Assembly (NCBI GenBank): GCA_039818825.1
Contig: JBCBTD010000026.1
Span: forward strand, 1-54,526
DNA: 54,526 bases
Direction: 5' to 3'
Source: JBCBTD01 sp039818825
GTDB lineage: Bacteria; Pseudomonadota; Alphaproteobacteria; Geminicoccales; Geminicoccaceae
Shown: positions 1-8,711 of the stretch, in pieces
Layout of the letters: each line of letters opens with the position of its first letter
Position numbering within the stretch: position 1 is the first letter of the stretch
Notes under the pieces: model-generated
Told to the model about the DNA's origin: nothing
Database searches by the model: none
Seen by the model: only the letters and a program-made list of their open reading frames with translations
Translations under genes and position numbers: made by a program

Positions 1-6
1 TTCGAT

Positions 7-1020
7 ATGCGGACCCATGGATTCAAAGCGGCCCTCGCCGCTGCTTTGCTCGGCATCACGGGGCTCGGCGTCGCCGGCCTTGCCGGCGCCGTGACAGCTC
101 AGGACTTGCGCGCCGTCACCTTCGCGCAGCCGAGCCCGTCGGCGATCAATTCGTTCCCCGTCTACGTCGCGATCGGCGAGGGCTTCTTCGCTGACGAAGG
201 CCTCGACGTGCAGGTCGAATCGGTGAACGGCTCGGCGTCGGTGCTCCAGGCGCTGTCGTCCGGCCAGGCCCAATTCGGCCGTCCCGGTCCGGGTCCGGTG
301 CTCAATGCGCGGGCCCGCGGCGCCGATGTCGTCTTCATCTACAACGTCGCGGCGCGAAGCAATTTCGGCATCCTGGTTCAGGACGACGCCGAATACATGG
401 AGCCCGGCGATCTCACCGGCACCGTGGTCGGCGTCGGCACGGCTGACGGCGCCGAGGTGTCGTTCGCCCGTGCCGTGCTGAACGGCGCCGGCATGAACGA
501 GGGCGAGGACTTCGAGTTCCTGCCCATCGGCGACGGCGGGCCGGCGACCGCAGCCTTCATGCGCGGTGACGTTTCGGCCTATGCCGCATCGACCGCAGAC
601 GGCGCCATCATGAGCCAGCGCGGGCTGGTCATGCGCGACATCACGCCGGACGAGCAACTGTCGCTGTTCGGCAACGGGCTCGCGACCATGCGCGAGACCA
701 TCGACACCGATCCGGAGCTCGTCGCGGCCTTTGTCCGCGCGTTCAACCGCGGCCACGAATTCGCGCTCGACGATGCCAACCGCGAGGCCGTGCTCGCGCA
801 CCTCGCCGCCGGCATGCCCCAGGAAAGCGAAGACCCGGAGTTCGCCGAGTCGTTGTTCGTCGCGGTCCGCAGCAAGACCATCCCCGTCGACGACAGTGCC
901 CCCCTCGGCTTCCAGCCGCCGGCGGTGTGGGAGCGCTGGCACGCCATCGTCGCCGACAATCTGGCGGAACCCATCGACGACCTGCAGGCCGCCTACACCA
1001 ACGACTTCGTCGGCCAGTAG
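7..1020 (+). CDS. ABC transporter substrate-binding protein, NitT/TauT (NMT1/THI5-like) family
   Basis: This 337-aa protein is the periplasmic solute receptor of the transporter encoded by the next two genes. Residues 1 to about 31 form a typical signal peptide: a positively charged start, a long Ala/Leu/Gly-rich core and a VTAQD cleavage region. The mature part opens with RAVTFAQPSPSAINSFPVYV and then GEGFFADEGLDVQV, the layout of SsuA/TauA/ThiY-type receptors that bind sulfonates, taurine, nitrate or pyrimidine precursors. Only six bases precede the ATG, so its ribosome site and promoter lie outside the window; a longer start cannot be excluded but the signal peptide fits this one. The ATPase gene starts four bases after the stop, so the genes are co-transcribed. 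The ligand cannot be told from sequence; the downstream FAH enzymes hint at a keto- or aromatic-acid-related compound (inference). Confidence 0.9.
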   Translation: MRTHGFKAALAAALLGITGLGVAGLAGAVTAQDLRAVTFAQPSPSAINSFPVYVAIGEGFFADEGLDVQVESVNGSASVLQALSSGQAQFGRPGPGPVLNARARGADVVFIYNVAARSNFGILVQDDAEYMEPGDLTGTVVGVGTADGAEVSFARAVLNGAGMNEGEDFEFLPIGDGGPATAAFMRGDVSAYAASTADGAIMSQRGLVMRDITPDEQLSLFGNGLATMRETIDTDPELVAAFVRAFNRGHEFALDDANREAVLAHLAAGMPQESEDPEFAESLFVAVRSKTIPVDDSAPLGFQPPAVWERWHAIVADNLAEPIDDLQAAYTNDFVGQ

Positions 1021-1024
1021 GGCC

Positions 1025-1837
1025 ATGGCGGTGGCTCTGGCCCCGGCCCGCGACGACGCGACGTCCGTGCGTCGGCCGGTCTATCAGCTCCGTGGCGTGG
1101 ACAAGATCTACGCCATGCGCAACGTCCATGCGCTCGACCATGTCGACCTGACGCTCCAGCCCGGTAGCTTCTCGTCGGTGATCGGCTCGAGCGGATGCGG
1201 CAAGTCGACGTTGCTGAAGATCATGGCCGGACTGGAGCCACCGACCAAGGGCAGCGTCATGCTGCAGGGGCGCCCGGTGACGGGGCCCCGCCACGACATC
1301 GGCATGATGTTCCAGCAGGCCACGCTGCTGCCGTGGAAGACCACGATCGAGAACATCGTGCTGCCGGTGGCGATCCGCCAAGGCAAGGCCGCCGCCAAAG
1401 CCCATCATCAGGCCGCCATCGAGCTCTTGGAGCTGGTCGGGCTGAAAGGGTTCGAGCACGTCTATCCGAACGAACTTTCGGGCGGCATGGCTCAGCGGGC
1501 GTCGATCTGCCGGATGCTGATCACCGAGCCGGCTGTGCTACTGCTCGACGAGCCGTTCAGCGCGCTCGACGAGCTGACGCGCGAGTTCATGAACATGGAG
1601 CTGCAGCGCATCTGCCAGAGCCGGCAGGCGACGGCATTCCTGGTCACCCACTCGATCCAGGAGGCGGTGATCCTCTCAGACATCGTCTACGTGATGAAGC
1701 CGCGCCCCGGTCGCATCGTCGAAGCAGTCACCGTCGATCTCCCGCGTCCGCGCACGCTCGACATGATGACGACCCCGGCGTTCGCCGAGTTCGTCCAGCA
1801 CATCCGCAAACGCCTCGACGTGGAGGCCTTCCTGTGA
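1025..1837 (+). CDS. ABC transporter ATP-binding protein, NitT/TauT (SsuB/TauB) type
   Basis: This 270-aa cytoplasmic ATPase should power the importer with the receptor before it and the permease after it. Walker A is GSSGCGKST at about residues 54-62. The Q-loop region reads GMMFQQATLLPW, the signature is LSGGMAQRASICR, Walker B is VLLLDEPFSALD, and the H-loop is FLVTHSIQEAV. The motif spacing and length match SsuB/TauB ATPases. I chose the ATG at 1025, four bases after the receptor stop, because homology starts just downstream (PVYQLRGVDKIY); a longer open frame upstream only overlaps the receptor gene. The last codons overlap the GTG of the permease (GTGA), which implies translational coupling. 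Confidence 0.92.
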   Translation: MAVALAPARDDATSVRRPVYQLRGVDKIYAMRNVHALDHVDLTLQPGSFSSVIGSSGCGKSTLLKIMAGLEPPTKGSVMLQGRPVTGPRHDIGMMFQQATLLPWKTTIENIVLPVAIRQGKAAAKAHHQAAIELLELVGLKGFEHVYPNELSGGMAQRASICRMLITEPAVLLLDEPFSALDELTREFMNMELQRICQSRQATAFLVTHSIQEAVILSDIVYVMKPRPGRIVEAVTVDLPRPRTLDMMTTPAFAEFVQHIRKRLDVEAFL

Positions 1838-2694
1838 CCCCACCCGACGCCGCCGTCCTCGACGATGCTCAGTCGCCGCCTGACACCGTGTGGGTCGAGC
1901 GCGTCTCCTGGATCGACCAGGTGCCGCGCTCGGTCTCGATGGTCGCGCTGATGGTCGCGTTTCTGGCGATTTGGCAGTTCGTCAGCGCCATCGGCGTGGT
2001 TTCGCCGATCATCTTGCCGACACCGCTCGAAACCGGCCGCGATCTGTTGGTGGTCGGGCGCAACCTGCTGACCGGTGACTACATGCTGCTGGCCTTGTGG
2101 ATCACCACCAAGGAGGTGATCTACGGCTTCATCATCGCGTTCGTCATCGGTTTCTCGCTCGGCGTGCTGGTCGGCGAGACCCATTTCGGCGAGCGGGCGG
2201 TGATGCCGTACTTGGTCGCCATCGACACGATGCCGAAGATCGCCTTCGCGCCGCTGTTCGTCGCCTGGCTCGGCTTCGGCATCGAATCGAAGGTGGCGCT
2301 CGCGGCGTTCATCGCAACGTTCCCGATCGTCGTCGGAACTGCGGCCGGCCTGCATGCCGCCGATCACAACCAAAAGATGCTGTTCAAGACCATCGGTGCC
2401 ACCCGCTGGCAGACGCTCGTGCAGCTCAAGCTGCCGGCCGGTTTGCCGCATCTCTTCACCGGGCTGAAGATCGCCTCGGTCGGCGTGATGGCCGGCGCCA
2501 TCACCGGCGAGTTCCTGGGTGGCGGCAAGGGCTTCGGCGAGCTGATCCGGGTTGCTGCCGCCCAGCTCAACACCCCCCGAGTGTTTTCTCTGATCCTCTA
2601 TCTCAGCATCCTCGGCCTCGCACTGTTCGCGGCGATTTCGTTCGCCCAACGGCGCTTGGTCTTTTGGCAGAAGAGCAGCGTGGCAGGAGCCTGA
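1834..2694 (+). CDS. ABC transporter permease, NitT/TauT (SsuC/TauC) type
   Basis: This 286-aa inner-membrane permease completes the importer. After a hydrophilic N-terminus of about 35 residues there are several hydrophobic segments (for example around MVALMVAFLAIWQF and VIYGFIIAFVIGFSLG). The EAA loop that docks the ATPase is near FKTIGATRWQTLVQLKLPAGLPHL, with the conserved Gly in IGAT. The start is the GTG at 1834 that overlaps the ATPase stop as GTGA; it gives the usual SsuC-type length. The next gene begins two bases after this stop, so the transporter and the enzymes behind it form one operon. Confidence 0.92.
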   Translation: MTPPDAAVLDDAQSPPDTVWVERVSWIDQVPRSVSMVALMVAFLAIWQFVSAIGVVSPIILPTPLETGRDLLVVGRNLLTGDYMLLALWITTKEVIYGFIIAFVIGFSLGVLVGETHFGERAVMPYLVAIDTMPKIAFAPLFVAWLGFGIESKVALAAFIATFPIVVGTAAGLHAADHNQKMLFKTIGATRWQTLVQLKLPAGLPHLFTGLKIASVGVMAGAITGEFLGGGKGFGELIRVAAAQLNTPRVFSLILYLSILGLALFAAISFAQRRLVFWQKSSVAGA

Positions 2695-2696
2695 CC

Positions 2697-3581
2697 ATGA
2701 AACTCGCAACCTTCGACGACCAGGGCCGAGACGCGGTTGGCCTGATCCGGAACGAGGCTCTCGTTCCCGTTGCCGATCTCCTGCCCGATGCGCCAACGAC
2801 GATGATCGGACTGATCGAAGCCGGCCCGACGCTGCTTCGAGCCCTCGCGGACATGTCAAGCACCGACGGCAACGCTCTGCCGTTGGCCGGCGTGACGCTG
2901 CTGCCGCCGATCCCGCGCCCGGGCAAGATCCTCTGCATCGGCTTGAACTACGTCGACCACGCAGCCGAGGGCGGCACCACGGTGCCCGACTACCCAGCGG
3001 TGTTCATGCGCACCGCGTCGTCCTTGGTGGCGCCAGGGGCACCGGTGCTGCGTCCGCGCCGCTCGGACCGCCTCGACTACGAAGCGGAGCTTACGGTCGT
3101 CATCGGCCGACGCTGCCACGACGTCGGCGAGGACGAGGCATTGGACCACGTCTTCGGCTACACGCTCTTCAACGACGTCTCGGTGCGGGACTACCAGCGC
3201 AAGACGACCCAGTGGACCATGGGCAAGAACTTCGACGGCACCGGGCCGATGGGGCCGGCCATCGTCACCAAGGACGACCTCCCTGCTGGCGCTTCGGGGC
3301 TCGGCATCCGCACCCGACTGAACGGCCAGACCGTTCAGGACGCCAGTACCGATCAGATGGTCTTCAAAGTACCGCGGCTGGTGTCGTTGATCTCACAGGT
3401 GATGACCTTGGAACCTGGCGACGTGATCGCCACGGGCACGCCGTCGGGCGTTGCACACGCGCGCAAGCCGCCCTTGTGGATGAAGCCCGGCGACCGGATC
3501 GAGGTCGAGGTCGACGGGATCGGGACCCTCGGCAATCCGGTCGCGGACGCCGCCGGGTCGCGTCTGACGGACGCTGCCTGA
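2697..3581 (+). CDS. fumarylacetoacetate hydrolase (FAH) family protein, 294 aa
   Basis: This is a cytoplasmic FAH-superfamily enzyme of the two-domain type often annotated as 2-hydroxyhepta-2,4-diene-1,7-dioate isomerase or 5-oxopent-3-ene decarboxylase. The small N-terminal domain covers residues 1 to about 70. The catalytic domain starts at GKILCIGLNYVDHAAE. Metal ligands are expected in DYEAELTVVIG (two Glu) and in FNDVSVRDYQ (Asp), and the family's SLISQVMTLEPGDVIATGTP stretch is present. The family cleaves C-C bonds of, or isomerises, 2,4-diketo acids with Mg or Mn. The gene begins two bases after the permease stop and ends one base before the Ldh2 gene. The exact substrate is not predictable; a second, different FAH gene lies at the end of the same operon. 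Confidence 0.85.
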   Translation: MKLATFDDQGRDAVGLIRNEALVPVADLLPDAPTTMIGLIEAGPTLLRALADMSSTDGNALPLAGVTLLPPIPRPGKILCIGLNYVDHAAEGGTTVPDYPAVFMRTASSLVAPGAPVLRPRRSDRLDYEAELTVVIGRRCHDVGEDEALDHVFGYTLFNDVSVRDYQRKTTQWTMGKNFDGTGPMGPAIVTKDDLPAGASGLGIRTRLNGQTVQDASTDQMVFKVPRLVSLISQVMTLEPGDVIATGTPSGVAHARKPPLWMKPGDRIEVEVDGIGTLGNPVADAAGSRLTDAA

Positions 3582-3582
3582 C

Positions 3583-4650
3583 GTGGTGGAGGAAGGACCC
3601 AGGTACCCGGTCCGGGCAGATGACCTCCGGGCGTTCGTCGCCGCCGCGCTGCGCAGCGTGGATGTACCGGAGGACGACGCGACGGACGTCGCCGCGCTGA
3701 TGGTCGAGGCGGACCTTCAGGGCTACGACACCCACGGCGTCTTCCGCCTGCGCCAATACGTCGACCGCTTGCTCTGCGGCGGAACCAACGCGAAGGCAAC
3801 GGCGCGCGTCGTCCGGGAGACCGCGGCGACGGCGGTGGTCGACGGTGACAACGGTCTCGGCCATCTGGCGATGCGGCGGGCAGCCGAAGTCGCGATCGCC
3901 AAGGCTAGGGACGCAGGCATCGGCTGGGTCGGCGTGCGCAACAACAACCACGCAGGCCCCCTCGCCCTCTACGTCCGCCCACAGCTCGACGCCGGCATGA
4001 TCGGCCTCGCCGCTGCGGTCGGCAGCGCCAACCACGTCCCCCCCTATGGGGGCACCGATTTGCTTCTCGGCACCAACCCGATCGCCGTCGCCGTGCCGGG
4101 CGGCAGCGACGAACCCTTCGTCCTCGACATGGCAACGACGATCGCGTCGGCCGGCAAGATCAAGACCCTGGCTCAGCGCGGCGAGGCGATGCCGGAGGGC
4201 TGGATGGTCGGGCGTGACGGCCGCCCGCTCACCGATCCGAAGCGCCAGAAGGAGGGCTTTCTGCTGCCGATCGGCGGCCCGAAGGGATACGGCCTGGCGC
4301 TAGCGGTCGGCCTGCTCGCCGGCGTGCTGAACGGCGGCGCCTGTGGCAGCAACGTCGTCGACTTCACTCGCGACGTCGGCACCCCGGCCAACACGGGCCA
4401 GTTCGTCGTCGCGATCGCCGTCGACGCGTTCGGTGACGCCGGCGCTTTCAACGACAACATCCAGGCGCTGTTCGCCGAACTCAGGGCGTCGACGCCGCTC
4501 CCGCACCACCCAACGGTGCGGATCCCGGGCGAGGGTCGGGCGGCCAACAGGGCCGAGCGGACCCGGTCTGGGGTTCCCTTGCATCCGGCGCTCCGCCAAG
4601 AACTGGCAGTGATCGCGTCGGAGCGAGGGGTACCGCCACTCGCCGCCTGA
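3583..4650 (+). CDS. Ldh2/malate-lactate dehydrogenase family oxidoreductase
   Basis: This 355-aa protein belongs to the NAD(P)-dependent Ldh2/MDH2 superfamily (malate, L-sulfolactate, ureidoglycolate or delta-1-piperideine reductase members), which is unrelated to classical LDH/MDH. Evidence is the N-terminal DLQGYDTHGVFRLRQYVDR with the catalytic His, VDGDNGLGHLAMRRA, IGWVGVRNNNHAGPLALYV, the cofactor region GTDLLLGTNPIAVAVP, and PIGGPKGYGLALAVGLLAG. The start is a GTG one base after the FAH stop (GTG GTG GAG GAA); there is no clear ribosome site, which fits coupling to the upstream gene. By context it would reduce or oxidise a 2-keto/2-hydroxy acid linked to the FAH reactions (inference). 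Confidence 0.88.
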   Translation: MVEEGPRYPVRADDLRAFVAAALRSVDVPEDDATDVAALMVEADLQGYDTHGVFRLRQYVDRLLCGGTNAKATARVVRETAATAVVDGDNGLGHLAMRRAAEVAIAKARDAGIGWVGVRNNNHAGPLALYVRPQLDAGMIGLAAAVGSANHVPPYGGTDLLLGTNPIAVAVPGGSDEPFVLDMATTIASAGKIKTLAQRGEAMPEGWMVGRDGRPLTDPKRQKEGFLLPIGGPKGYGLALAVGLLAGVLNGGACGSNVVDFTRDVGTPANTGQFVVAIAVDAFGDAGAFNDNIQALFAELRASTPLPHHPTVRIPGEGRAANRAERTRSGVPLHPALRQELAVIASERGVPPLAA

Positions 4651-4687
4651 TCCATCGTCCAGCCCCACACCAACGACGAGACTCTTC

Positions 4688-5371
4688 ATGCCCTTCCTGT
4701 TCGAGCCGGCGGTGCCGGCCAGCCTGCCGATCGTCGACCAGGACGAGCGGTTTCCTTTGCGCCGCGTCTACTGCGTCGGCCGCAACTATGCGGCGCACGC
4801 GATCGAGATGGGTTTCGATCCGGACAAGGAGCCACCGTTCTTTTTTCAGAAGAACCCCGACAACGTCTTCGTCGGGCGGAAATGGCCCTATGCGAGCGGC
4901 ACCGCGGACCTCCATCACGAAATCGAAATGGTGGTTGCCTTGCAGGGCGGCGGTGTCGACGTGCCGGTGGATCGGGCGCTGGAGCTGGTGTTCGGCTACG
5001 GCGTCGGGCTCGACATGACCCGCCGGGACCTCCAGGGCGAAGCGAAAAAGCTCGGCCGCCCCTGGGAGATCGGCAAAGCGTTCGAGCGTTCGGCACCCTG
5101 CGGTCCCCTAACCCCGGCGAGCCGCGTAGGTCACCCCACATCCGGCGCGATCTGGCTCGAGGTCAATGGCGAACGCCGCCAGGAGGGTGACCTGAACCAG
5201 CTCATCTGGAAAGTGCCTGAGACGATCAGCTACCTCTCGCGGTCGTTCGAGCTGGCGCCGGGCGACCTGATCATGTCTGGCACGCCGGCGGGCGTCGCTG
5301 CAGTCGAACGCGGCGACAAGCTGCACGGTCACGTCGATGGCCTCGAGGATCTCGAACTCGAAGTCGTCTGA
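4688..5371 (+). CDS. fumarylacetoacetate hydrolase family protein (fumarylpyruvate hydrolase-like), 227 aa
   Basis: This is a single-domain FAH protein, shorter than the 294-aa paralogue upstream and of the fumarylpyruvate hydrolase/acylpyruvase size class. Motifs seen are RRVYCVGRNYAAHAIEMG, then DPDKEPPFFFQKNPDN, the metal-ligand stretch LHHEIEMVVALQGG and the Asp in GVGLDMTRRDLQ, and the C-terminal LAPGDLIMSGTPAGVAAV. Family members hydrolyse 3-acylpyruvates in the gentisate pathway or decarboxylate oxaloacetate, as FAHD1 does. It lies 37 bp after the Ldh2 gene and is probably the last gene of the operon. Two different FAH enzymes in one transporter operon suggest successive steps on a diketo-acid intermediate (inference). 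Confidence 0.87.
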   Translation: MPFLFEPAVPASLPIVDQDERFPLRRVYCVGRNYAAHAIEMGFDPDKEPPFFFQKNPDNVFVGRKWPYASGTADLHHEIEMVVALQGGGVDVPVDRALELVFGYGVGLDMTRRDLQGEAKKLGRPWEIGKAFERSAPCGPLTPASRVGHPTSGAIWLEVNGERRQEGDLNQLIWKVPETISYLSRSFELAPGDLIMSGTPAGVAAVERGDKLHGHVDGLEDLELEVV

Positions 5372-5960
5372 TCGCGTCTCCGCAAACGCCGCCGCTAGCG
5401 CGCCGTCCGCGAGGGCTGAGACCTACGAGTTGTCCGAATTGATGCACGCCGCCACTGGGCTACCGTCCAGCGGTCATGCCAACGAGTCTGTCGGCCCACC
5501 AAGCTGCGGCCGAAGCGTTCGACGGCGGCCTGATCCCTTCCGCCCACGAATGGTGGCCACCTCGTAGCGCGCCGTCGCGCGCTCGGTCGCGGAACGTCTC
5601 GTCGCCGCGACAATTCCTGGATCGACCAAGAGTACTTTTTTTCGCGTGCCATCTGGAGAGATGGCAATCATCAATACACGTGAAATCAAACGATAGACCA
5701 GACAGAGATTGGACGAAAGACGGAGGCACCAAATGGCCATCGTCAATTGACTTCCCAAGCCTTCGGCGAGTCATGACGACGTCCGCGACCTGGTCAATGC
5801 GAGCGACGACGGAACAGCAGGGTCATCGCCAGCCAACCGCCGCGCTCGGTCTTCCTCCGTCATCCGCAACACCGCGTGCAACCGCGGCATCCTGCGCTTC
5901 GGGCCATCGTCCGCGGCCGGGTTCGCAACGGCCGCCCGGTCTGACCCAGGAGACGTAGCC
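5372..5960 (+). other. 589-bp intergenic region upstream of the RTX protease
   Basis: I see no credible gene here; short open frames lack family features and codon bias. The central part (about 5620-5760) is less GC-rich than its surroundings and includes a T-run near 5635-5641. It should hold the promoter of the metalloprotease gene, but no convincing -35/-10 pair or named operator stands out. A ribosome site (AGGAG) lies 8 bases before the ATG at 5961. Confidence 0.6.
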
Positions 5961-8690
5961 ATGTCCAAACCGTTCTTCACGCCCGAACAGGCCATCGACG
6001 CAATCATCGATCGGTACAAGGACGACGACGGCCGCCAATCCAATCGCTGGGGCGCCCGCAATCCCGACCGCGATGATGTGACCGTCGTAAACTATTCGTA
6101 TCCTGGCGTCGGCGACGTGTATGGCGACGGCACCAAACCGTTGGCCCCCGACCAGATCGACGACTTCGAGCGCTACATCCTGCTGATCGAGGACGTCGCC
6201 AACATCGACCTCGTCAGGGTCGAACCGCAACGGCTGCATTCCGACGACGGCGACCTCAGAATCCAACGTTGGGACGAAGGCGGCGGCCAAGCCTACGGCA
6301 ACCGAGTTTGGACGCCGCACGGCTACGCGATCACCGATGCCCTCGTCACCGTGAACGATATCGTGACGCAACGCCTGAGCCTGCACGAGATGGGCCACGC
6401 ACTCGGCCTCTACCATCCCGGCAATTACAATGGACCCGGCCACACCTACGCCGACGACGCCACACATTTTCAAGACAGTACTCAGTACACGATCATGAGT
6501 TACTTTGGTGGCAACGAAACCGGGGCAAGCTATGGCCGCCCGGAGTCGGCAACGTTCATGGTCCACGACGTCATGGCGCTGCAATACCTCTATGGCGCCA
6601 ACGACATCGCATTCGCTGGCGATACGATCTATGGTTTCAACTCGAACACCGATCGCGATGCCTGGACGGCCACCTTGTCGTTCGAAAACATCTACGGAGC
6701 GATTTGGGATGCGGGCGGGATCGATACGATCGATGCGTCGGAGTATCTGCGCTCGTCCACGATCAATCTTGGTGAGTACGAGTTCTCTTCGCTGAACGGA
6801 CAGACGTACAACTTGGCGATCGTGCCGGGCGCCGTCATCGAGAATGCGATTGGCGGGCTGGCCGACGATCGGCTGCATGGCAACTCGTCCAACAACGTGC
6901 TGACCGGTGGCGCCGGCTACGACTGGATGTACGGCTACGCCGGCGACGACACTCTCTTCGGCGGCACGTGGGGTGACTACTCTGGCATCAGCGACGGCAG
7001 GGACGGCAACTATCTCGCCGGCGGGAGCGGCGACGACACCCTTTACGGCACCGACGGCTACGATTCGATTTATGGCGGCGACGACGATGACTATCTGAGA
7101 GGCAACGGCGACGTCGACTTTTTGGACGGCGGCGGTGGTCAAGATGCCGCGTCCTACGTCCATGCGCCGAGCCGCGTGGTCGTCGACCTCGTCGCGGGGA
7201 CCGCCAGCGGTGGCGACGGCGCCGACTGGCTACGCGCGATCGAGGACGTGCATGGTTCGGCCTACGACGACCGCCTGATCGGCAATGGTGGCGGCAACGC
7301 GTTGTACGGCCGCCGCGGCGACGACTACCTGCTCGGCAACGCTGGCGACGATCACCTCGACGGTGGGGAGGACTCCGATGTCGTCTCGTACGCGAACGCG
7401 ACGAGCGGCATGATCGTCGACCTCTTGGCGGGCACGGCCGTGGGCGGCGACGGTCAGGATACGCTGGTCTCGATCGAGCACGTCTTCGGCTCCGACCATC
7501 GCGACATCATCGGCGGCACCACCGGCAGCAACACGATCCTGGGCTATGACGGCGGCGACATCCTCTTCGCCGGGACCTACCGCGACGACGACGGCAACAC
7601 GGACTGGTTCACGAACGTGCTGAACGGCGGGGGTGGCAACGACGTCCTCTATGGCGCTGACGGCAACGATCGTCTGCTCGGTGGTGCCGGGGGTGACCGA
7701 CTCGTCGGCAACGCCGGCAGCGACACGCTCGACGGTGGCGAGGATGTGGACACCGTCGACTACACTCACGCCGAAGCCGGCGTCACGGTCGACCTCGACG
7801 CCGGCACCGCCAGCGGTGGCGACGGCACTGACCGGCTGGTTTCGATCGAGCGGGTCTACGGATCGGCCTTCGACGATCGCCTCGTCGGCGACGACGGCGA
7901 CAATCTCCTGAACGGCCGCGACGGCTACGACACGCTGATCGGCGGCGATGGCGCCGACACCCTCCATGCCGGCTTCGACACCGACGGCAGCCTCCTGGTG
8001 GCGGGCGACGAGACGGACTACGGCGGTGACGGCGACGTCGCGAGCAATCGCCTCCACGGCAGCAACGGCTCCGACTACGTTCGAGGTGGCGACGGCAACG
8101 ACATCATGACGGGCGGCGATGCCAGCGACTACCTGATGGGCAATGGCGGCAACGACACCATCGACGGCGGAGCCGGCATCGACACGATCTACCACGACTA
8201 CGCCACGGCCGGCGTCCGGGTGGATCTCGCGAACGGCACCAGCTCAGGCGGCGATGGCAGCGACACCCTGCGCAACATCGAATGGGCCGACGGATCGCGG
8301 TTCGACGACCACCTCACCGGCAGTGCCGGCGCCAACCGCCTCCGCGGCCTCGACGGCGACGACGTGATCCTCGGCGGCCTTGGTGCCGACACCATCAGTG
8401 GCGACGGCGGCGACGACTGGCTCTTCGGCAGAAGCTACGACCGGGCGACGGACGTCTTCGTTTTCGCCCCTGGTCATGGCGCAGATCGAATCCGCGACTT
8501 CGAGAACGGCGTCGACCGGATCCGCTACGATCAGTTCTGGTCGGACGCCCCGACGAGCTTCAGCGCATTGACGATCACCAACGACGGTTCGAACGCCATC
8601 GTTTCCGTGACCGACGACAGCAGCTTCGGCAGCATCGAACTCTACCGCATGGCCGGAGATCTCGACGCAAGCGACTTCCTTTTCACCTGA
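5961..8690 (+). CDS. serralysin-family (M10) metalloprotease with RTX calcium-binding repeats
   Basis: This 909-aa protein is predicted to be a secreted zinc endopeptidase. The zinc motif HEMGHALGLYH (residues 142-152, followed by Pro) is the metzincin HExxHxxGxxH pattern, and the Met-turn is IMSYF with Met at about 179. From about residue 295 the protein is filled with glycine/aspartate-rich GGxGxDxLxG nonapeptides that fold as calcium-binding beta-rolls. They are arranged in larger modules that begin with a VDL-x-x-GT-x-x-GGDG-type segment, at about residues 407, 484, 608 and 752. There is no N-terminal signal peptide. The C-terminus ends DASDFLFT, resembling type I secretion signals. It is about twice the length of classical serralysins, the excess being RTX repeats. 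AGGAG at 8 bases supports the ATG. No type I exporter or protease inhibitor gene is in the window. Confidence 0.93.
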   Translation: MSKPFFTPEQAIDAIIDRYKDDDGRQSNRWGARNPDRDDVTVVNYSYPGVGDVYGDGTKPLAPDQIDDFERYILLIEDVANIDLVRVEPQRLHSDDGDLRIQRWDEGGGQAYGNRVWTPHGYAITDALVTVNDIVTQRLSLHEMGHALGLYHPGNYNGPGHTYADDATHFQDSTQYTIMSYFGGNETGASYGRPESATFMVHDVMALQYLYGANDIAFAGDTIYGFNSNTDRDAWTATLSFENIYGAIWDAGGIDTIDASEYLRSSTINLGEYEFSSLNGQTYNLAIVPGAVIENAIGGLADDRLHGNSSNNVLTGGAGYDWMYGYAGDDTLFGGTWGDYSGISDGRDGNYLAGGSGDDTLYGTDGYDSIYGGDDDDYLRGNGDVDFLDGGGGQDAASYVHAPSRVVVDLVAGTASGGDGADWLRAIEDVHGSAYDDRLIGNGGGNALYGRRGDDYLLGNAGDDHLDGGEDSDVVSYANATSGMIVDLLAGTAVGGDGQDTLVSIEHVFGSDHRDIIGGTTGSNTILGYDGGDILFAGTYRDDDGNTDWFTNVLNGGGGNDVLYGADGNDRLLGGAGGDRLVGNAGSDTLDGGEDVDTVDYTHAEAGVTVDLDAGTASGGDGTDRLVSIERVYGSAFDDRLVGDDGDNLLNGRDGYDTLIGGDGADTLHAGFDTDGSLLVAGDETDYGGDGDVASNRLHGSNGSDYVRGGDGNDIMTGGDASDYLMGNGGNDTIDGGAGIDTIYHDYATAGVRVDLANGTSSGGDGSDTLRNIEWADGSRFDDHLTGSAGANRLRGLDGDDVILGGLGADTISGDGGDDWLFGRSYDRATDVFVFAPGHGADRIRDFENGVDRIRYDQFWSDAPTSFSALTITNDGSNAIVSVTDDSSFGSIELYRMAGDLDASDFLFT
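7140..8300 (+). repeat. internal modular RTX repeats of the metalloprotease gene
   Basis: Within the protease gene four related blocks begin near 7180, 7410, 7782 and 8215. Each encodes a VDL-x-x-GT-x-x-GGDG stretch, then an IE-x-x-x-GS segment, then DDRL-type and GNxGxNxL-type nonapeptides. The copies are divergent at DNA level but keep the same codon pattern (ggcggcgacggc), as expected from old internal duplications. Confidence 0.7.
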
Positions 8691-8711
8691 GGCTGGCAAA
8701 GCGCCCTCAGG
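8686..8711. terminator. hairpin between convergent genes (no T-tract)
   Basis: CCTGAGG at 8686-8692 and CCTCAGG at 8705-8711 can form a 7-bp stem with a 12-base loop. It overlaps both stop codons at the junction of the protease and aminotransferase genes. There is no run of T on either side, so it is at best a weak or factor-assisted terminator or a 3'-end stabiliser. Confidence 0.35.

Noticed and set aside
743..1459. Long minus-strand open frame opposite the first ABC transporter
   Set aside because: It is a GC-rich antisense shadow: Arg/His/Asp-rich composition, no family motif, and it overlaps two clear genes.
5635..5641. T-run upstream of the RTX protease as a Rho-independent terminator for the first operon
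   Set aside because: No GC-rich stem lies directly before the run, and it is about 260 bp after the last gene.
5823..7163. Minus-strand open frame of 446 codons opposite the RTX protease
   Set aside because: The Val/Ala/Ile-rich repeats are the reverse reading of GGxGxD codons; there is no independent start context or family match.
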